Shown piece by piece: positions 35,780 to 45,915 of a stretch of DNA of 64,000 nucleotides (positions are counted from its first letter, which is position 1; every line of letters starts with the position of its first letter). The DNA comes from Lepas anatifera (lineage: Eukaryota; Arthropoda; Thecostraca; Lepadidae): contig JAOTON010001931.1 in assembly GCA_034440635.1 (NCBI GenBank), forward strand, positions 372,001 to 436,000. The letters are read 5' to 3'. The position numbers and the translations under genes were made by a program. The notes beneath the pieces are model-generated. The model was given only the letters and a program-made list of their open reading frames with translations. It was not told where the DNA came from and did not search any database.

Positions 35780-37220
35780 TAAGACTAAATGACAAGGCCC
35801 ATTTCTACGCCATCACTTTGCTATCAATATACCCCACACAAATTGCCAATAAACACATGTATGTGCATACGTACAATTTCTGGTATTTTTCTCGATATAT
35901 TAAATAATATGTCACGTTTAAAACTCGTTAATAAAGCAACTTCTACACATGTATAATCACCAATACCAAGGCCCTGTTTAGCACGTAGGTTTTAAAGAGG
36001 CCCAATCAAGAAAACGTGCCCGCGGAGCGGGACTTGTGAAAGGGCTCCCTTCCCATGGTCACCTCATACTTCCTGACCATCCGGTTAGAAGGGGGTCGAT
36101 AGAGGGCTAATTTTAAGTCCTGGCACAAATTAAATTTAAATGAAGTGGTTTCTCGGTATACTCTATCACATATATATCCCGGTTTAAACCGCATTATGAG
36201 GGTGCCACTTTCCCTCTCACAGTCCAAACCAGTAGGACAACACCCACACCTGCGACTCTCAAGCGGCCTGTACATGAGCGGGCTTATCAAACATCTATAA
36301 CCGCTCCGCGGCCGAACAGCTAGGCACCGAAAAACAAGCAATACTGCGCGTGGTGAACAAAAACATCGGCAAAAACCAGCGTCCTACATTCGCGGTGCAT
36401 CAATACAGGGGCCAGCCGCGCGTGCGCGCAGCGTGGGGAGGCGCGGTAAACGCGGTAGATTCGCATGACGCGGCATGCACAGGCCCCCGGCACCCGCACG
36501 AGCAGCTAATCCGTGAAACTGCAAAACTGTCGGCCACTTGGCGCAGTCACAACGCTATACTTTCACTTCCGCGTGGCATGGGGCGGCGCGGGCGGCGGCG
36601 TAAGAATCGATGGCGACGGGCCTGTGCCAGCCGCTGCCGCTGGCATCGACGCTGGCGATGGGGGCGCCCCCGGCCCCCCGGCACCGCCGCCCATCGACCC
36701 GGCCGCCATTGGCGCGGCCCGGCCGTAAAAAACGCTTATTAGCCGCCGGCGGGCACTAACGCGCCGACGAATCGACGATAAACGATGCAACGCTCTCCCA
36801 GCTAGGCTTCACCCCTTTTCAATTAGCGTCGCGACACACTTCTGTTTTTCAGTCGATAAAGCAGCGATATTTTCGCCCTTTTTCTGCACTAGTTCTGGCC
36901 TCAGATGATGCCCATCGCCAAAAAATGTTCCTTCGGCCCCGTTATAAATTTGCTATCAATGTTTTTTTATTTAAGTCTCACTCGTGACATCACGGCCTCA
37001 GTGAATCTTCAGCACAAGTGTAACTGTAAGCGGGGGATACAATCTGGTTATTGGGCATAATGTTGAACATATCAAGCTCTGCAGCGTAGTTTCAATACGC
37101 ATAATATTGTTGGTGTCTGGTACGAGTCACATGCGGTGGCTGCGATCATAGCACAATATATAGCACTTTATGCTTATCATAAGTATCATTACCTGTACAC
37201 ATAACCTCTTATCGTAAGCA
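35780..37220. other. Unassigned stretch with a GC island
   Basis: A CpG-rich island lies at about 36410-36740. Frames are Arg/Ala/Pro/Gly by composition. The rest is AT-rich with no recognised feature. Confidence 0.35.
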
Positions 37221-37405
37221 TGTGGATGCGGTAGCACACCGGTAGTGCACTGGGGTTCCATGTCACGAACCCGGGTTCAAATCCCCGGTGGAAATACAGA
37301 TTAAGGACTTATAGATCCCAATAAACCCTTTCAATAGGGTGAGAGTTGGTGATGCTACATGAGCCAAGCAGCAAGTGGGTCGTTAAGTCCCAAGGCTTTC
37401 GTTAA
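37221..37405 (+). mobile_element. tRNA-derived SINE, family A (copy 3)
   Basis: Box A GCGGTAGCACACCGGTAGTG and box B GGGTTCAAATCCCC lie in tRNA-like spacing. They are followed by the family tail TTCAATAGGGTGAGAGTTGG, GATGCTACATGAGCC and GTCGTTAAGTCCCAAGG. A TATACTTATACC/ACCTACATACC simple tail follows to about 37465. Confidence 0.78.
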
Positions 37406-38110
37406 AGTGCGCACTGTAGCCGCTTTCATATACTTATACTTATACCTACATACCTACTTATATCAATAAAGCGGGGTGTGTCGCAGCACCTGCATAGAAC
37501 TAAGGACATGTGACGTGTCATTTTGTATTAAAAAAATTTGTAGCAAATGTAACCAAGAAATTTCACAGAGAGAAAGAAATTCAACCAAGGCAAGAAAAAA
37601 CGGAAAGTGGCACCTCTATAATGGGATTTGAACTAGGAACACATGTGAGATAGCATACTGGAACGCGCCAGGCTTGGCATTCGATTTGTCCCAGAACTCG
37701 CCATTTGCGAAGAAACCGTATATTTAGAGCGGATATCGACCCTATCGAGCTCCAACTCCGCAGCCCCGGAGTCCTCACACCCGCCGCCCCCACCACCGCC
37801 ATGCGGAGGAGGGCATGTCTAGTTGATGTCCGTGCCCTCAGAAAGGAGTGTGGTTATGAAGCGTAGTTCCTTTTTTACAAGGCGAGTCCTGAGAGAAACA
37901 AACAATAAGGTTATCGGCATGCTTTAAGCGACAGGTAGCCAGTTGCAATCCCATGTGTGTGTGTATTGGGGTTTTTAGGGCGCCTTCGGCATCTAGGCTA
38001 TATCGCGCCCAGTTGCAATCCCATGGAGGTGTCATAGAGTAAGATGTCATGAAGTAATCATAAAATAATTAGCTATACTGAACTTCGACGTACTCTAAAG
38101 GTATGCACCA
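37406..38110. other. Unassigned stretch with a decayed MITE end
   Basis: GGCACCTCTATAATGGGATTTGAACTAGG at about 37610 resembles the end of TTAA family 2 (ATAATTGGTTTTGAACTGAG read on that strand). The frames here are not gene-like. Confidence 0.3.
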
Positions 38111-38403
38111 GTCCTCAAGCGCCACCCATGTAGCTATAGAAGTGAGATATCCGCTCATCTAGCAAAAGCCTGAGCGTCAAAGCTTCAGGGAAACAAAGCC
38201 ATCCCAGCTTGTCTTCAAAGTTACGCAAAAGCCACTCCCGCGCCGGGAATCGAACGTCCTCAAGCGCCGCCCATGTAGCTATAAAAGTGAGATATCCGCT
38301 CATCTAGCAAATCCCTGAGCGTCAAAGGTTCAGGGAAACAAAAGCCATCCCAGCTTATGTCTTCAAAGTTACGCAAAAGCCACTCCCGCGCCGGGAATCG
38401 AAC
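38111..38403 (-). repeat. Tandem duplication carrying the 3' part of tRNA-Glu
   Basis: Two adjacent units, 38111-38255 and 38256-38403, each run from GTCCTCAAGCGCC through TGAGATATCCGCTCATCTAGC to CCGCGCCGGGAATCGAAC. The second unit's end is the T-arm and acceptor 3' half of the intact tRNA-Glu gene. The first unit therefore holds a truncated tRNA 3' end (about 38235-38255). Small substitutions and indels separate the copies. Confidence 0.9.
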
Positions 38404-38454
38404 CCGGGCCTCCTGGGTGAAAGCCAGGTATCCTAGCCACTAGACCACGCGGGA
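38383..38454 (-). tRNA. tRNA-Glu (anticodon UUC)
   Basis: The 72-base minus-strand gene folds as a standard tRNA. The acceptor stem TCCCGCG pairs with CGCGGGA, with G as discriminator. The D-arm contains TGGTCTAGTGGCTAGGAT, which is also box A. The anticodon stem CCTGG/CCAGG is perfect around loop CTTTCAC, and the T-arm is CCGGG/TTCGATT/CCCGG, which is box B. A TTTT Pol III terminator follows six bases after the 3' end. The body is nearly the canonical metazoan tRNA-Glu. It looks functional. Confidence 0.95.
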
Positions 38455-39500
38455 CCGGGAACCATCCGCCGCCACAAACGTTCACATTAATTCCAGCAAC
38501 GGATGATGACGTCACGACGATGACAAAGCGGGCGTTGATGACGTATTTACGGTAACTTTCACTTTTGGTGCGCAGCATGCAGGGCTGCAAGTCGGCGCCG
38601 CGGCGTATCTCTGCCGTATCGTGAGGGACGGGCGGAGACCGCTCGTCCCTGTCCTAAAAAAGTGTCGACGACTCGGCGAGCCGCCGGGCCGGCCGGGGCC
38701 ACCACCATGTCAGCGCGCCGCGTAAGCCGGAGCAGGCGCCGTGGCTCGCTGTTGTACGGGTACACACAGTGACGGCTCGGCAGCCAGCGGCGCGGCGTCC
38801 AGGAGGGCGGGGTTGCGGGATCGCTTCACGCCGGGCCGACGCCGTCACGTGGGATGAACGCACAACACCATGACAGGGGCGGGATGCACGCATAAAGGGC
38901 GTGACGAGACTGCGGGTTTAACGCACGGATTTAAAGCGGCCATGGGTAAAACAACACCTTTGTGTCTCGCGTTGTCGAAATTTAGCACACGGTGTAGTGG
39001 GGTGATGAATAGGAAACGCGAGTGAAATCAATAAATCGACGAACGCATTGGATTGAGAATATCAAATATAAAAGGTAACACTAGACCAGGTTCTCCAGTA
39101 CTTCACATGCAACCTTATGTGGGGATGCCCGCAGTGCCCCGGGGTCAGCCGCTAAAATACATACCTCTCAGACGGCGTAATCGCTGCCTGCAGGCTGAGA
39201 GCCCCTGACTAAAATATGGAACCCGCTGCATGATAATGGGTACCTACAACTTATTGTCAATAGACTTTTGAGTTTCGAAACGATAAGGGTCAGAAGAGGG
39301 GCAGGGGCCTGCCCTCCCACTTTTGGCCAAAAATGTCATGTTCTCAGTCAAAATGAGAGGCAACCGGACGTTTCTATACCTAGCCGCTGTGGAAAGCAAC
39401 AAAGAGCCCGAATTCAAACAGTTTTTGGTGTCAACGTAGACAGTTTGTTGTCCGCATCAGGTTGAAGTTTGGCTGGCCCCTCACTTTTTTGCCAGTGGAG
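38455..39500. other. GC island and unassigned DNA
   Basis: A CpG-rich block lies at about 38570-38900, just upstream of the tRNA gene in its own sense. GTGATGACGTCACGACG near 38506 contains a perfect TGACGTCA CRE palindrome. No coding exon is recognised. Confidence 0.3.
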
Positions 39501-39707
39501 CATTGGCGGACGCAGGGGGCCCTCCGGCCATGGCCCCCAAGCGCTGGAGGGGGCCAAACTATCTTTGGCCCCGAAAACGCCGGAGAAATTTTTGAAAAAG
39601 GTGTTTACACTAGGTCTGTAGAGCAAAAATATTCGCACCCACCCCCCAGGAGCAGAGGCAGACATGAGTTTGGCCCCTCCCAAAACTCGGGTCTGCGTCC
39701 ACCCCTG
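39501..39707 (+). mobile_element. hAT-type MITE, family 2, with exact 8-bp target duplication
   Basis: It is flanked by CAGTGGAG at 39493-39500 and 39708-39715. The ends are CATTGGCGGACGCAG and (reverse complement) CAGGGGTGGACGCAG. Subterminal GGCCATGGCCCC and GGGGCCAAA blocks and the CACTAGGTCTGTAGAGC core match 21709-21999 in inverse orientation. Confidence 0.9.
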
Positions 39708-39978
39708 CAGTGGAGACGCTTATGTTCGAAACTACCAAAGGACCCAAGCGTACAAAAATGATGTGATAGGGTGATTGTGCCAAATTATTTCACATACAAG
39801 ATTGTTGACAGTGTGTTAGTAAGACAAAACATTATCAGACCATTCCCCCTTACAACGGCTGTTTGGGAGATAGGGACATTTCACTTTTATCAAATTATTG
39901 GCATTTCTATTTTTCTAGCACTTTTTTCAAATGTAGTCCACGTTGTTCCCAGTTCAGTTTTTGGGCTCGCAGGCTCAC

Positions 39979-40635
39979 TTAAAGGGAATGTGGCACCTTG
40001 GTCGAATCCTGGAATTTAGTGTAATTAGGCGTACTTTTAGCCGAAAATAATGAAACCACTCATGATTTCTCTGAAAAATGTACAATAAGCGCAATATTTT
40101 TATTTCTAAAATACTCCTCTCGGAAAACAAATAAATATCTGCCTGTGGATGATGTCATGGTCTGGCAACCACTACCTACCATACTTAAAATGCTTGAAGG
40201 GCTTCAATTGGCTGATGCTCATCGTGACCAGGGGCGCCGCCACGGAATTTTCGCAGGGGGGACAGACCCGGGCTGGTGCTGACCGGGGAGGCGAATTTTG
40301 AGCATATTCGGTAACTGACAGCCTTGATGATTATTGACCCAAAATTTTGGGGGACGTCCCCCTGGTTGGCCAACAGGGGGGACGCGTCCCCCGTCCCCCC
40401 GCTTTCGGCGCCCATGATCTTGACGTCAGCATATGTCGTCACACCAGCAGCTCACAACAATGGCCGCCCGGCGAGGGGTAGATGAGGGGTGGGTGTCAGG
40501 TAGGTTTTAGCTTTTTTCTACGGAAATATCGAGTTCCAAGACAAATGATATATGGAGTACCGGGTTTTCCGACTTGCTTTACAACTTTGCTATATCAGTT
40601 AAAATCACGTTATGAAGGTGCCACAATCCCTTTAA
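39979..40635 (+). mobile_element. TTAA MITE family 1 (copy 3), with nested hAT-type MITE
   Basis: TTAA and AAAGGGAATGTGGCACCTTG open the element; GGTGCCACAATCCCTTTAA closes it. An insertion at 40229-40416 interrupts it. Its last TTAA (40632-40635) is also the first TTAA of the next copy. Confidence 0.88.
40229..40416 (+). mobile_element. hAT-type MITE, family 4 (GGGCGCCG ends), nested
   Basis: The ends CAGGGGCGCCGCC and (reverse complement) CATGGGCGCCGAAAGC are inverted repeats. The flanks ATCGTGAC (40221-40228) and ATCTTGAC (40417-40424) match at 7 of 8. The core TTTTGGGGGACGTCCCCCTGG recurs at about 53330. Confidence 0.8.
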
Positions 40636-40980
40636 AGGGAATGTGGCACCTTGGTCGAATCCTGGAATGTAGTGTAATTAGGGGAACTTTTAGCCGAAAG
40701 TCATGGAAGCGTTCATCATTCCTCTAAAAAATGTGCAATAAGCTAAATATTTTTATTTTTAAAATGTTCTTCCAAGAAACGAAATAAATATATGCCTGTG
40801 GATGATGCCATGATATGGCAACCACTACCATATTCAATAGGCTTCAAGGGCTTCGATTGGCTGATACCTACTCACCGTGACGTCAGCATATGTCGTCACA
40901 CCAACGGCTGACAACTGTGGCCGGCTGCTAAGTGTACATGTGAGGTACATTTCAGGTAGTTTTAGCTAAGTTTAGCTTCC
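40632..40980 (+). mobile_element. TTAA MITE family 1 (copy 4), 3'-truncated
   Basis: It begins at the shared TTAA and follows the family through TGACGTCAGCATATGTCGTC and TTTCAGGTAGTTTTAGC. It then breaks off at about 40980 where SINE family B begins. The right terminal repeat is missing. Confidence 0.82.
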
Positions 40981-40999
40981 CACAAAGCACATGGACGGC

Positions 41000-41175
41000 A
41001 GCCCCGCTAAGGTCACCCTCTCACTAGGAAGTGGCCACCCCACCTACGGCAAGTAAATATTGAGCGCCGGAGCGTCTCAGGGGAACCGATCCCAAGCCTG
41101 GACATGCACTGCCACTGCATGCTTCCTGAGCAGCGGGCCGGAGCCCATCGTTCTACCAACTGAGCTGCTGGGGCA
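41000..41175 (-). mobile_element. tRNA-derived SINE, family B (copy 1)
   Basis: On the minus strand, box A is CAGCTCAGTTGGTAGAACG after GCTGCCCCAG, a good tRNA start. It is followed by CGCTGCTCAGGAAGC and then GGGATCGGTTCCCCTGAG and GCTCCGGCGCTCAATA. The last two blocks recur at 58110-58165. Overall length and the 3' end are uncertain. Confidence 0.6.
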
Positions 41176-41220
41176 GCACTTAACCAGTACATTGTCACGC
41201 CTCCCGTTCCCGCCCAAGGG

Positions 41221-41513
41221 TACAACATAACAACAGGCAGTGCATGTACGGTACAGCCTACCTTCCACTCCCACACAGAACAGGCGGTGCGTGTGCTACG
41301 GTACAGCCTACCTTCCACCCCTACACATAACAGTCGGCATGTGTGCTACGGCACAGCCTACCTTCCGCCCCCACATATAACAATATTCGGTGCGTGTGCT
41401 ACGGTACAGCCTACCTTCCACCACCACCCATAACAAAAGTCGACACGTGTACTACGGTACAGCCTACCTTCCGCCACCGCATATAATGACAGTTGGCGCG
41501 TGTGCTACTACAC
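41221..41513 (+). repeat. 60-65-bp minisatellite, about five units
   Basis: Units share GTGTGCTACGGTACAGCC, then TACCTTCC, a CCACCAC-type block and CATAACA. Spacing varies by a few bases. The last unit breaks off at CTACTACACAGC. Confidence 0.85.
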
Positions 41514-41876
41514 AGCTATGGGCGTCGCCACGGATTCCAATTGGGGAGGAGGGGCTCAAACTTGAAAACGGCCGGCCGCGTCATTGGGATATGATATACT
41601 TGGGAATGAGGTACCACTCACGCAGCGCGCCTTGTATATTGGTATGTCCTATGTAGTAAACGCTTCTTTCTCCGAAAATGAGTTTAATAGACGATATGTA
41701 AAATTCTGATATGCTCTACAACAGTTATTTTAGTTGAAATTTAATACAAATACATCAGATTTTGTGCACATGTGCAGAGTGACGGCAGAACGTCCGAATT
41801 TAAGGGGGGGCACTATAAGCGTTTGAACCCATTTCTTCCCAGTCAACGCTAAAAGGTTAGTGTCTAAAATTTGATT
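41514..41876. other. Unassigned stretch
   Basis: No feature recognised between the minisatellite and the next TIR element. Confidence 0.4.
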
Positions 41877-41878
41877 TA

Positions 41879-42720
41879 ACACGCGCATTGACGGCGTGGG
41901 TACCCACCCCTCGGGTTTTTGGAGATAGAATAAAAACGGCGGCGCCTAGCGCCGCCGTACTTGGCATATCTTTTCTTTGATCATTTTTACAACCTTTGCC
42001 AAATTTTAAGGTTAGGCCATCTCAGGTCAGGTCACCAGTACAGGTCAAATGACCTGACCTAGTTTTTTAAGATAGCATAAGTCAGAACTGTGTGAACTTA
42101 TCCGATTGAAACTCATATCAGATAATAAGCCCATCGAGCCCTCTAAAATATGTTAAGGTATCTTTATATCGATGACCTAAGGTCAGGTACGAGCCATGAA
42201 CTCTCCATTGGAAATATATGGGAAATATAGTTTTAAGTTAATAACTTAGTAATGGATAGTGATAGAGCGTTTGTTTTAACTTCATTATATTTACTTTGTT
42301 TTTTGCATTTCTATTGATATGCATTTTGATTTGATTTTACTTTGACCTGACCTCAAATCAGGTTAAATGACATATTTGACTTGATTTGACCTCGCAAGGT
42401 CATATTATATATCATTCCATTCAGCTTGCTGCGAGGATTTCCAATGGTCTAAAATGGTTTTGCTCTATCTTTACTTGTTCATATGTAATGACGGCAAACC
42501 TTCATTTACATGCTATCCCTATGACGTCATGTCTTGACCCCTAGTAACCTTAAATGTGACCTGAAAAAATAGTTCAAATATTTTCGATGGAGAAGTGGAT
42601 GAGCTACCCAACGCCGTTTACCGTTTCTCGCTATCTAGCGTGGTTTTCGAGATCTTAGAGGGGGCGGCTACCCCCCACCGTCAAAGCGAAGGTGGCTCAG
42701 ATCGCCGTCAATGCGCGTGT
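41879..42720 (-). mobile_element. AGGTCA-rich TA-flanked TIR element (copy 2), intact
   Basis: Perfect terminal inverted repeats ACACGCGCATTGACGGCG and CGCCGTCAATGCGCGTGT are flanked by TA on both sides. It is 842 bp long. Near the left end CGGCGGCGC-CTA-GCGCCGCCG is a perfect 9-bp hairpin. The interior has many GGTCA/TGACC motifs, including the inverted pair AGGTCAAATGACCT at about 42047. It encodes no transposase, and the TA flanks suggest a Tc1/mariner-type MITE. Confidence 0.9.
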
Positions 42721-43076
42721 TAGACACCGTACCCCGGTACCCCCCAGTTCCACCGCCAGGGCATGTGCATTATTTATGCGGCGAATATCAACATTGGAAT
42801 TGCGAATATCACTCCATGGCGAATATCACCGTTGGATAACCGGCTGAAGCTTTATTTCCATTATATGTGTTCCACTTGTGTTTCATTTAATTGTTACCGC
42901 GGACTGGGCTTTCCTAAGGAATGCAGGAAGAAACGAATTAGGTAAACCGTGACTGAAAATCATGACCACAGAAAAACACATTGGGGAATCTGTTGTTCAC
43001 GTCAAAAGTAGTTCGGTGGGCAGTGCACTTGCCCAGTAAGACAACATAGAAGGGCCACTGTCCCGGCAATTGTTTA

Positions 43077-43782
43077 CTAAAGGGGAATGAACCACTTTGT
43101 CGAATTCTAAAAGTAATAATTTATGAACAAAGAGATCGGTATCAGGAAACAAAAGAGATCTGAGTATCAGGAAAACACATTTCCCTCTTTCATGCGCTAA
43201 AAACAAAAATATCTCCTCTTTTCTAAGAAATACGTGACGTCATCAAAATAACACTTTTAATAATCAGTGAAATGCCAAATCTTGATCATAGACTCGCTGT
43301 AAAATGGACATGCCACACATGTCAGGCCAATAAACATAGGAGCATCCATAGAATAATGGAGTACCCAAGACCTTATACCTTGACATATAACATATAATTC
43401 CTAATTAGCGAGTACCATCTTTTCGGAGAGGAATTTCTGACTTAGTTTGGCTCGAATGAAACGAATGTGTTGCACCAGCTTTGTGGCATTGCCAAACAGG
43501 CATATTGCAGGCTAGTTCACTCACTAGCATGACATTTTAGGCAAGTGGGCGGGACTTAGGGCTTAGAACCAATCAGACTGCTGCAACCATATTGGAGGCA
43601 TTCCTTCAAGGTTTGAAATAAGGTACCTATAAAGCCTCTTTACTTTGAAGCTTGCGGAAACTAGATACAGAGAGCTTTGAGTGATATTATATACCTATGC
43701 TAATAGTGGTTTATCAACATGTTCTACAAATTTCTGTCTCAGTTCAAAACCCAATTATAAAAGGGTATGTGGCTCCCTTTAA
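43077..43782 (+). mobile_element. TTAA MITE family 2 (copy 1)
   Basis: It begins AAAGGGGAATGAACCACTTTG and ends TATGTGGCTCCCTTTAA. The copy at 47165-48932 has the same order of blocks: CGCTAAAAA, AATCAGTGAAAT, CACTAGCATG, TTTGAAATAAGG and CTAATAGTGGTTTAT. Its right TTAA (43779-43782) is also the left TTAA of the family 1 copy that follows. The left TTAA has decayed to CTAA. Confidence 0.75.
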
Positions 43783-44385
43783 AGGGAATGTGGCACCTTC
43801 GTCGAATCCTGGTATCTAGTGTAATTAGAGGTACTTTTTGCCGAAAATCATGGAAGCATTCAGGATTTCTCTGAAAAATGTACAACAAGCTCAGTATTTT
43901 TATTTTCTAAATCCTCCTCTAGGAAAAGACATAAATGTCTGCCTGTGAATGACGTCATGATCTGGCAACCACTACCAAATAATTTTTGGGGCTTATCGAC
44001 GCACCACGCCGGGTCATTGGCGTGCCAACTTTCCTGTTGGAGGGTTTTGGGCCAGTTGCCCTTGTTGGAAGCCGCCGGGCCTTGCCGGGTCGGCTGGGGG
44101 GCTGCCGCCCCTGGCAACCACTACCATACTCAATAGGTTTCAATGGCTTGGATTGGCTGATACTCACCGTGACGTCAGCATATGTCGTCACACCAACAGC
44201 CATGACAACTGTGGCCTGCTGCTAAGGGTACATTAGGGGTACATTTAAGGTAGTTCTTAGCTTTTCTCTACGGGAATTTTGAGCTTCAAGACAACTGATA
44301 TACAGAGTACCGGGTTTTCCGGCATGCTTTACAACTTGGCTATCTCAGTTAAAATCACGTTATTTAGGTGCCACATTCCCTTTAA
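43779..44385 (+). mobile_element. TTAA MITE family 1 (copy 5), with a 133-bp insertion
   Basis: TTAA plus AAAGGGAATGTGGCACCTTC at the left and GGTGCCACATTCCCTTTAA at the right. The body matches 51160-51616 except for the insertion at 43978-44110. Confidence 0.88.
43978..44110. mobile_element. Small insertion with 16-bp target-site duplication
   Basis: CTGGCAACCACTACCA occurs at both edges (43962-43977 and 44111-44126) and only once in other copies of the host MITE. The insert has no terminal inverted repeats and no poly-A tail, and includes GCCGGGCCTTGCCGGGTCGG. The 16-bp duplication suggests retroposition or a repair event rather than a cut-and-paste transposon. Confidence 0.65.
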
Positions 44386-44560
44386 TCTCGCCCTAGTTGG
44401 AATTTCAGACCCGAAGTCCAAAAGAGGGTAATATCAACCTCTATTATAAAATGCTCAAAATTAGTTGTCATGCATTTTTTCAGGCAGTTTAAAAACGTCG
44501 CATGTACTACAGCCGTTCCAGAAACTGTCCACTCCTGCCCATCAAATAAAAATATATCTC

Positions 44561-45272
44561 TAGTTAATGATACACTGACAAGGGACACACTGACAAATTG
44601 GATATTAAACATATCAAAACAAATCAAACATACGGACGCGTTTCGATACAACTTCAGCGTATGTTTGAAAGAGTAGACCTCTCTGTCGACAAATGAATGT
44701 TTCTGGGCACTGACATGAGGCTAAACGTGAGGAATATTTACCAATGTTTTTGATATTGTGAAATCGCCTCTTTTGGAATTTAAATTTTCATTTTGTTCTA
44801 TTATGGCCGACTCCAAAAACTTTCTTCCATTTTTATAGGCCTCTGTGGATAATTTCTGCATTTTTCTAGTTCGGTAAATGTTCAGATCGTTCGGAGTATA
44901 TGACAAATGAGCTCGTAGTTTTATGATTTCTCAGGTCTAATTTGTGTTCGTAAATTTCGTTTTTGCAGGCCGCGATACGTTTCCCCGTAGTAGAATCTTG
45001 TGCAATTTTGACATGGAATTTTGTAGACATTCCTAATTGAACACAATGAAAATTTAAATTCTAAAAGAGGGGACTTCACAACATCAAAAGCATTGGTAAA
45101 TATTCTTCACGTTTAGCCTCACGTGAGTGCCCAGAAACCTGCATTTGTCGACAGAGAGGTCTACTCTTTTTCAAACGTACGCTGAAGAAGCATCGAAACG
45201 AGTCCGTATGTTTGATTTGTTTTAATATATTTAATATCTAATTTTTCAGTGTGTACCTTTATCATTAACCTG
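44561..45272. repeat. Long inverted repeat, about 250-bp arms
   Basis: The left arm 44561-44815 and right arm 45022-45272 are reverse complements with scattered mismatches. Conserved blocks include AAACAAATCAAACATACGGA, GAGTAGACCTCTCTGTCGAC, TTTCTGGGCACT and GGAATATTTACCAATG. The spacer of about 205 bp is unrelated. This may be a foldback transposon or an inverted duplication. No target duplication was identified. A transcript would form a long hairpin. Confidence 0.88.
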
Positions 45273-45907
45273 TCAAATGGCTCTTCAAACTATCTCTAGT
45301 TCTCGATTCAATTTTCAACTGAGACCAAAATGGCTTGCTAGTGAAGCCGAAACAAATCGGGAAAAAATTTATGTTTTCCACTCCTAATTTCGAATTTCAG
45401 GACACTGTTGCAGACCGATTTTTTTATATTTTAATTCGCAAACAGGCCTGTCATAAGTTTCTATGGTAATGGGGATTAGGTACGTAGCACCACTTTCAAA
45501 TGCGTTTCACCGAACGGAATCAATAAATGCAGCGGAACTTCGGACAGCCATCCATAGGCACAACCATTCTTACTTACATGGGTGTTTTTATGAGAGGCCT
45601 TCTTACTAAGCATGCCAAGGTCTGCAGGACCCAAACGTTGTACATACACTTCTTCAAGGCCTCAGCTGAATATATTTGGAGATAGTTTTTAAACTCGTGT
45701 TCCTGGTCGGCACCTCGCCGGGACCAGCTGAGTTCAAGCTGGAACATCTTCGGTACCTCCAGATATCAGATGGTGCTAGTCGATGCCTCATCGTGCCCAC
45801 ACTAGCTAGAAACAGGCTAAAACAACATGTGACAAAGAAAACTAAATAGTGAGAAAAGAGAATAGCACCAGCTGCTCATTCTAAACCCACGCAGGTATGT
45901 ATCTATG
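45273..45907. other. Unassigned stretch
   Basis: AT-rich DNA with no recognised feature. Confidence 0.4.
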
Positions 45908-45915
45908 TACCTACT

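Noticed and set aside
37221..37295. Possible functional tRNA gene
   Set aside because: Box A and B are present, but the acceptor and anticodon stems do not pair; it is the head of a SINE.
41221..41513. CRISPR-like array
   Set aside because: Units are contiguous tandem repeats with no unique spacers, and the genome is eukaryotic.
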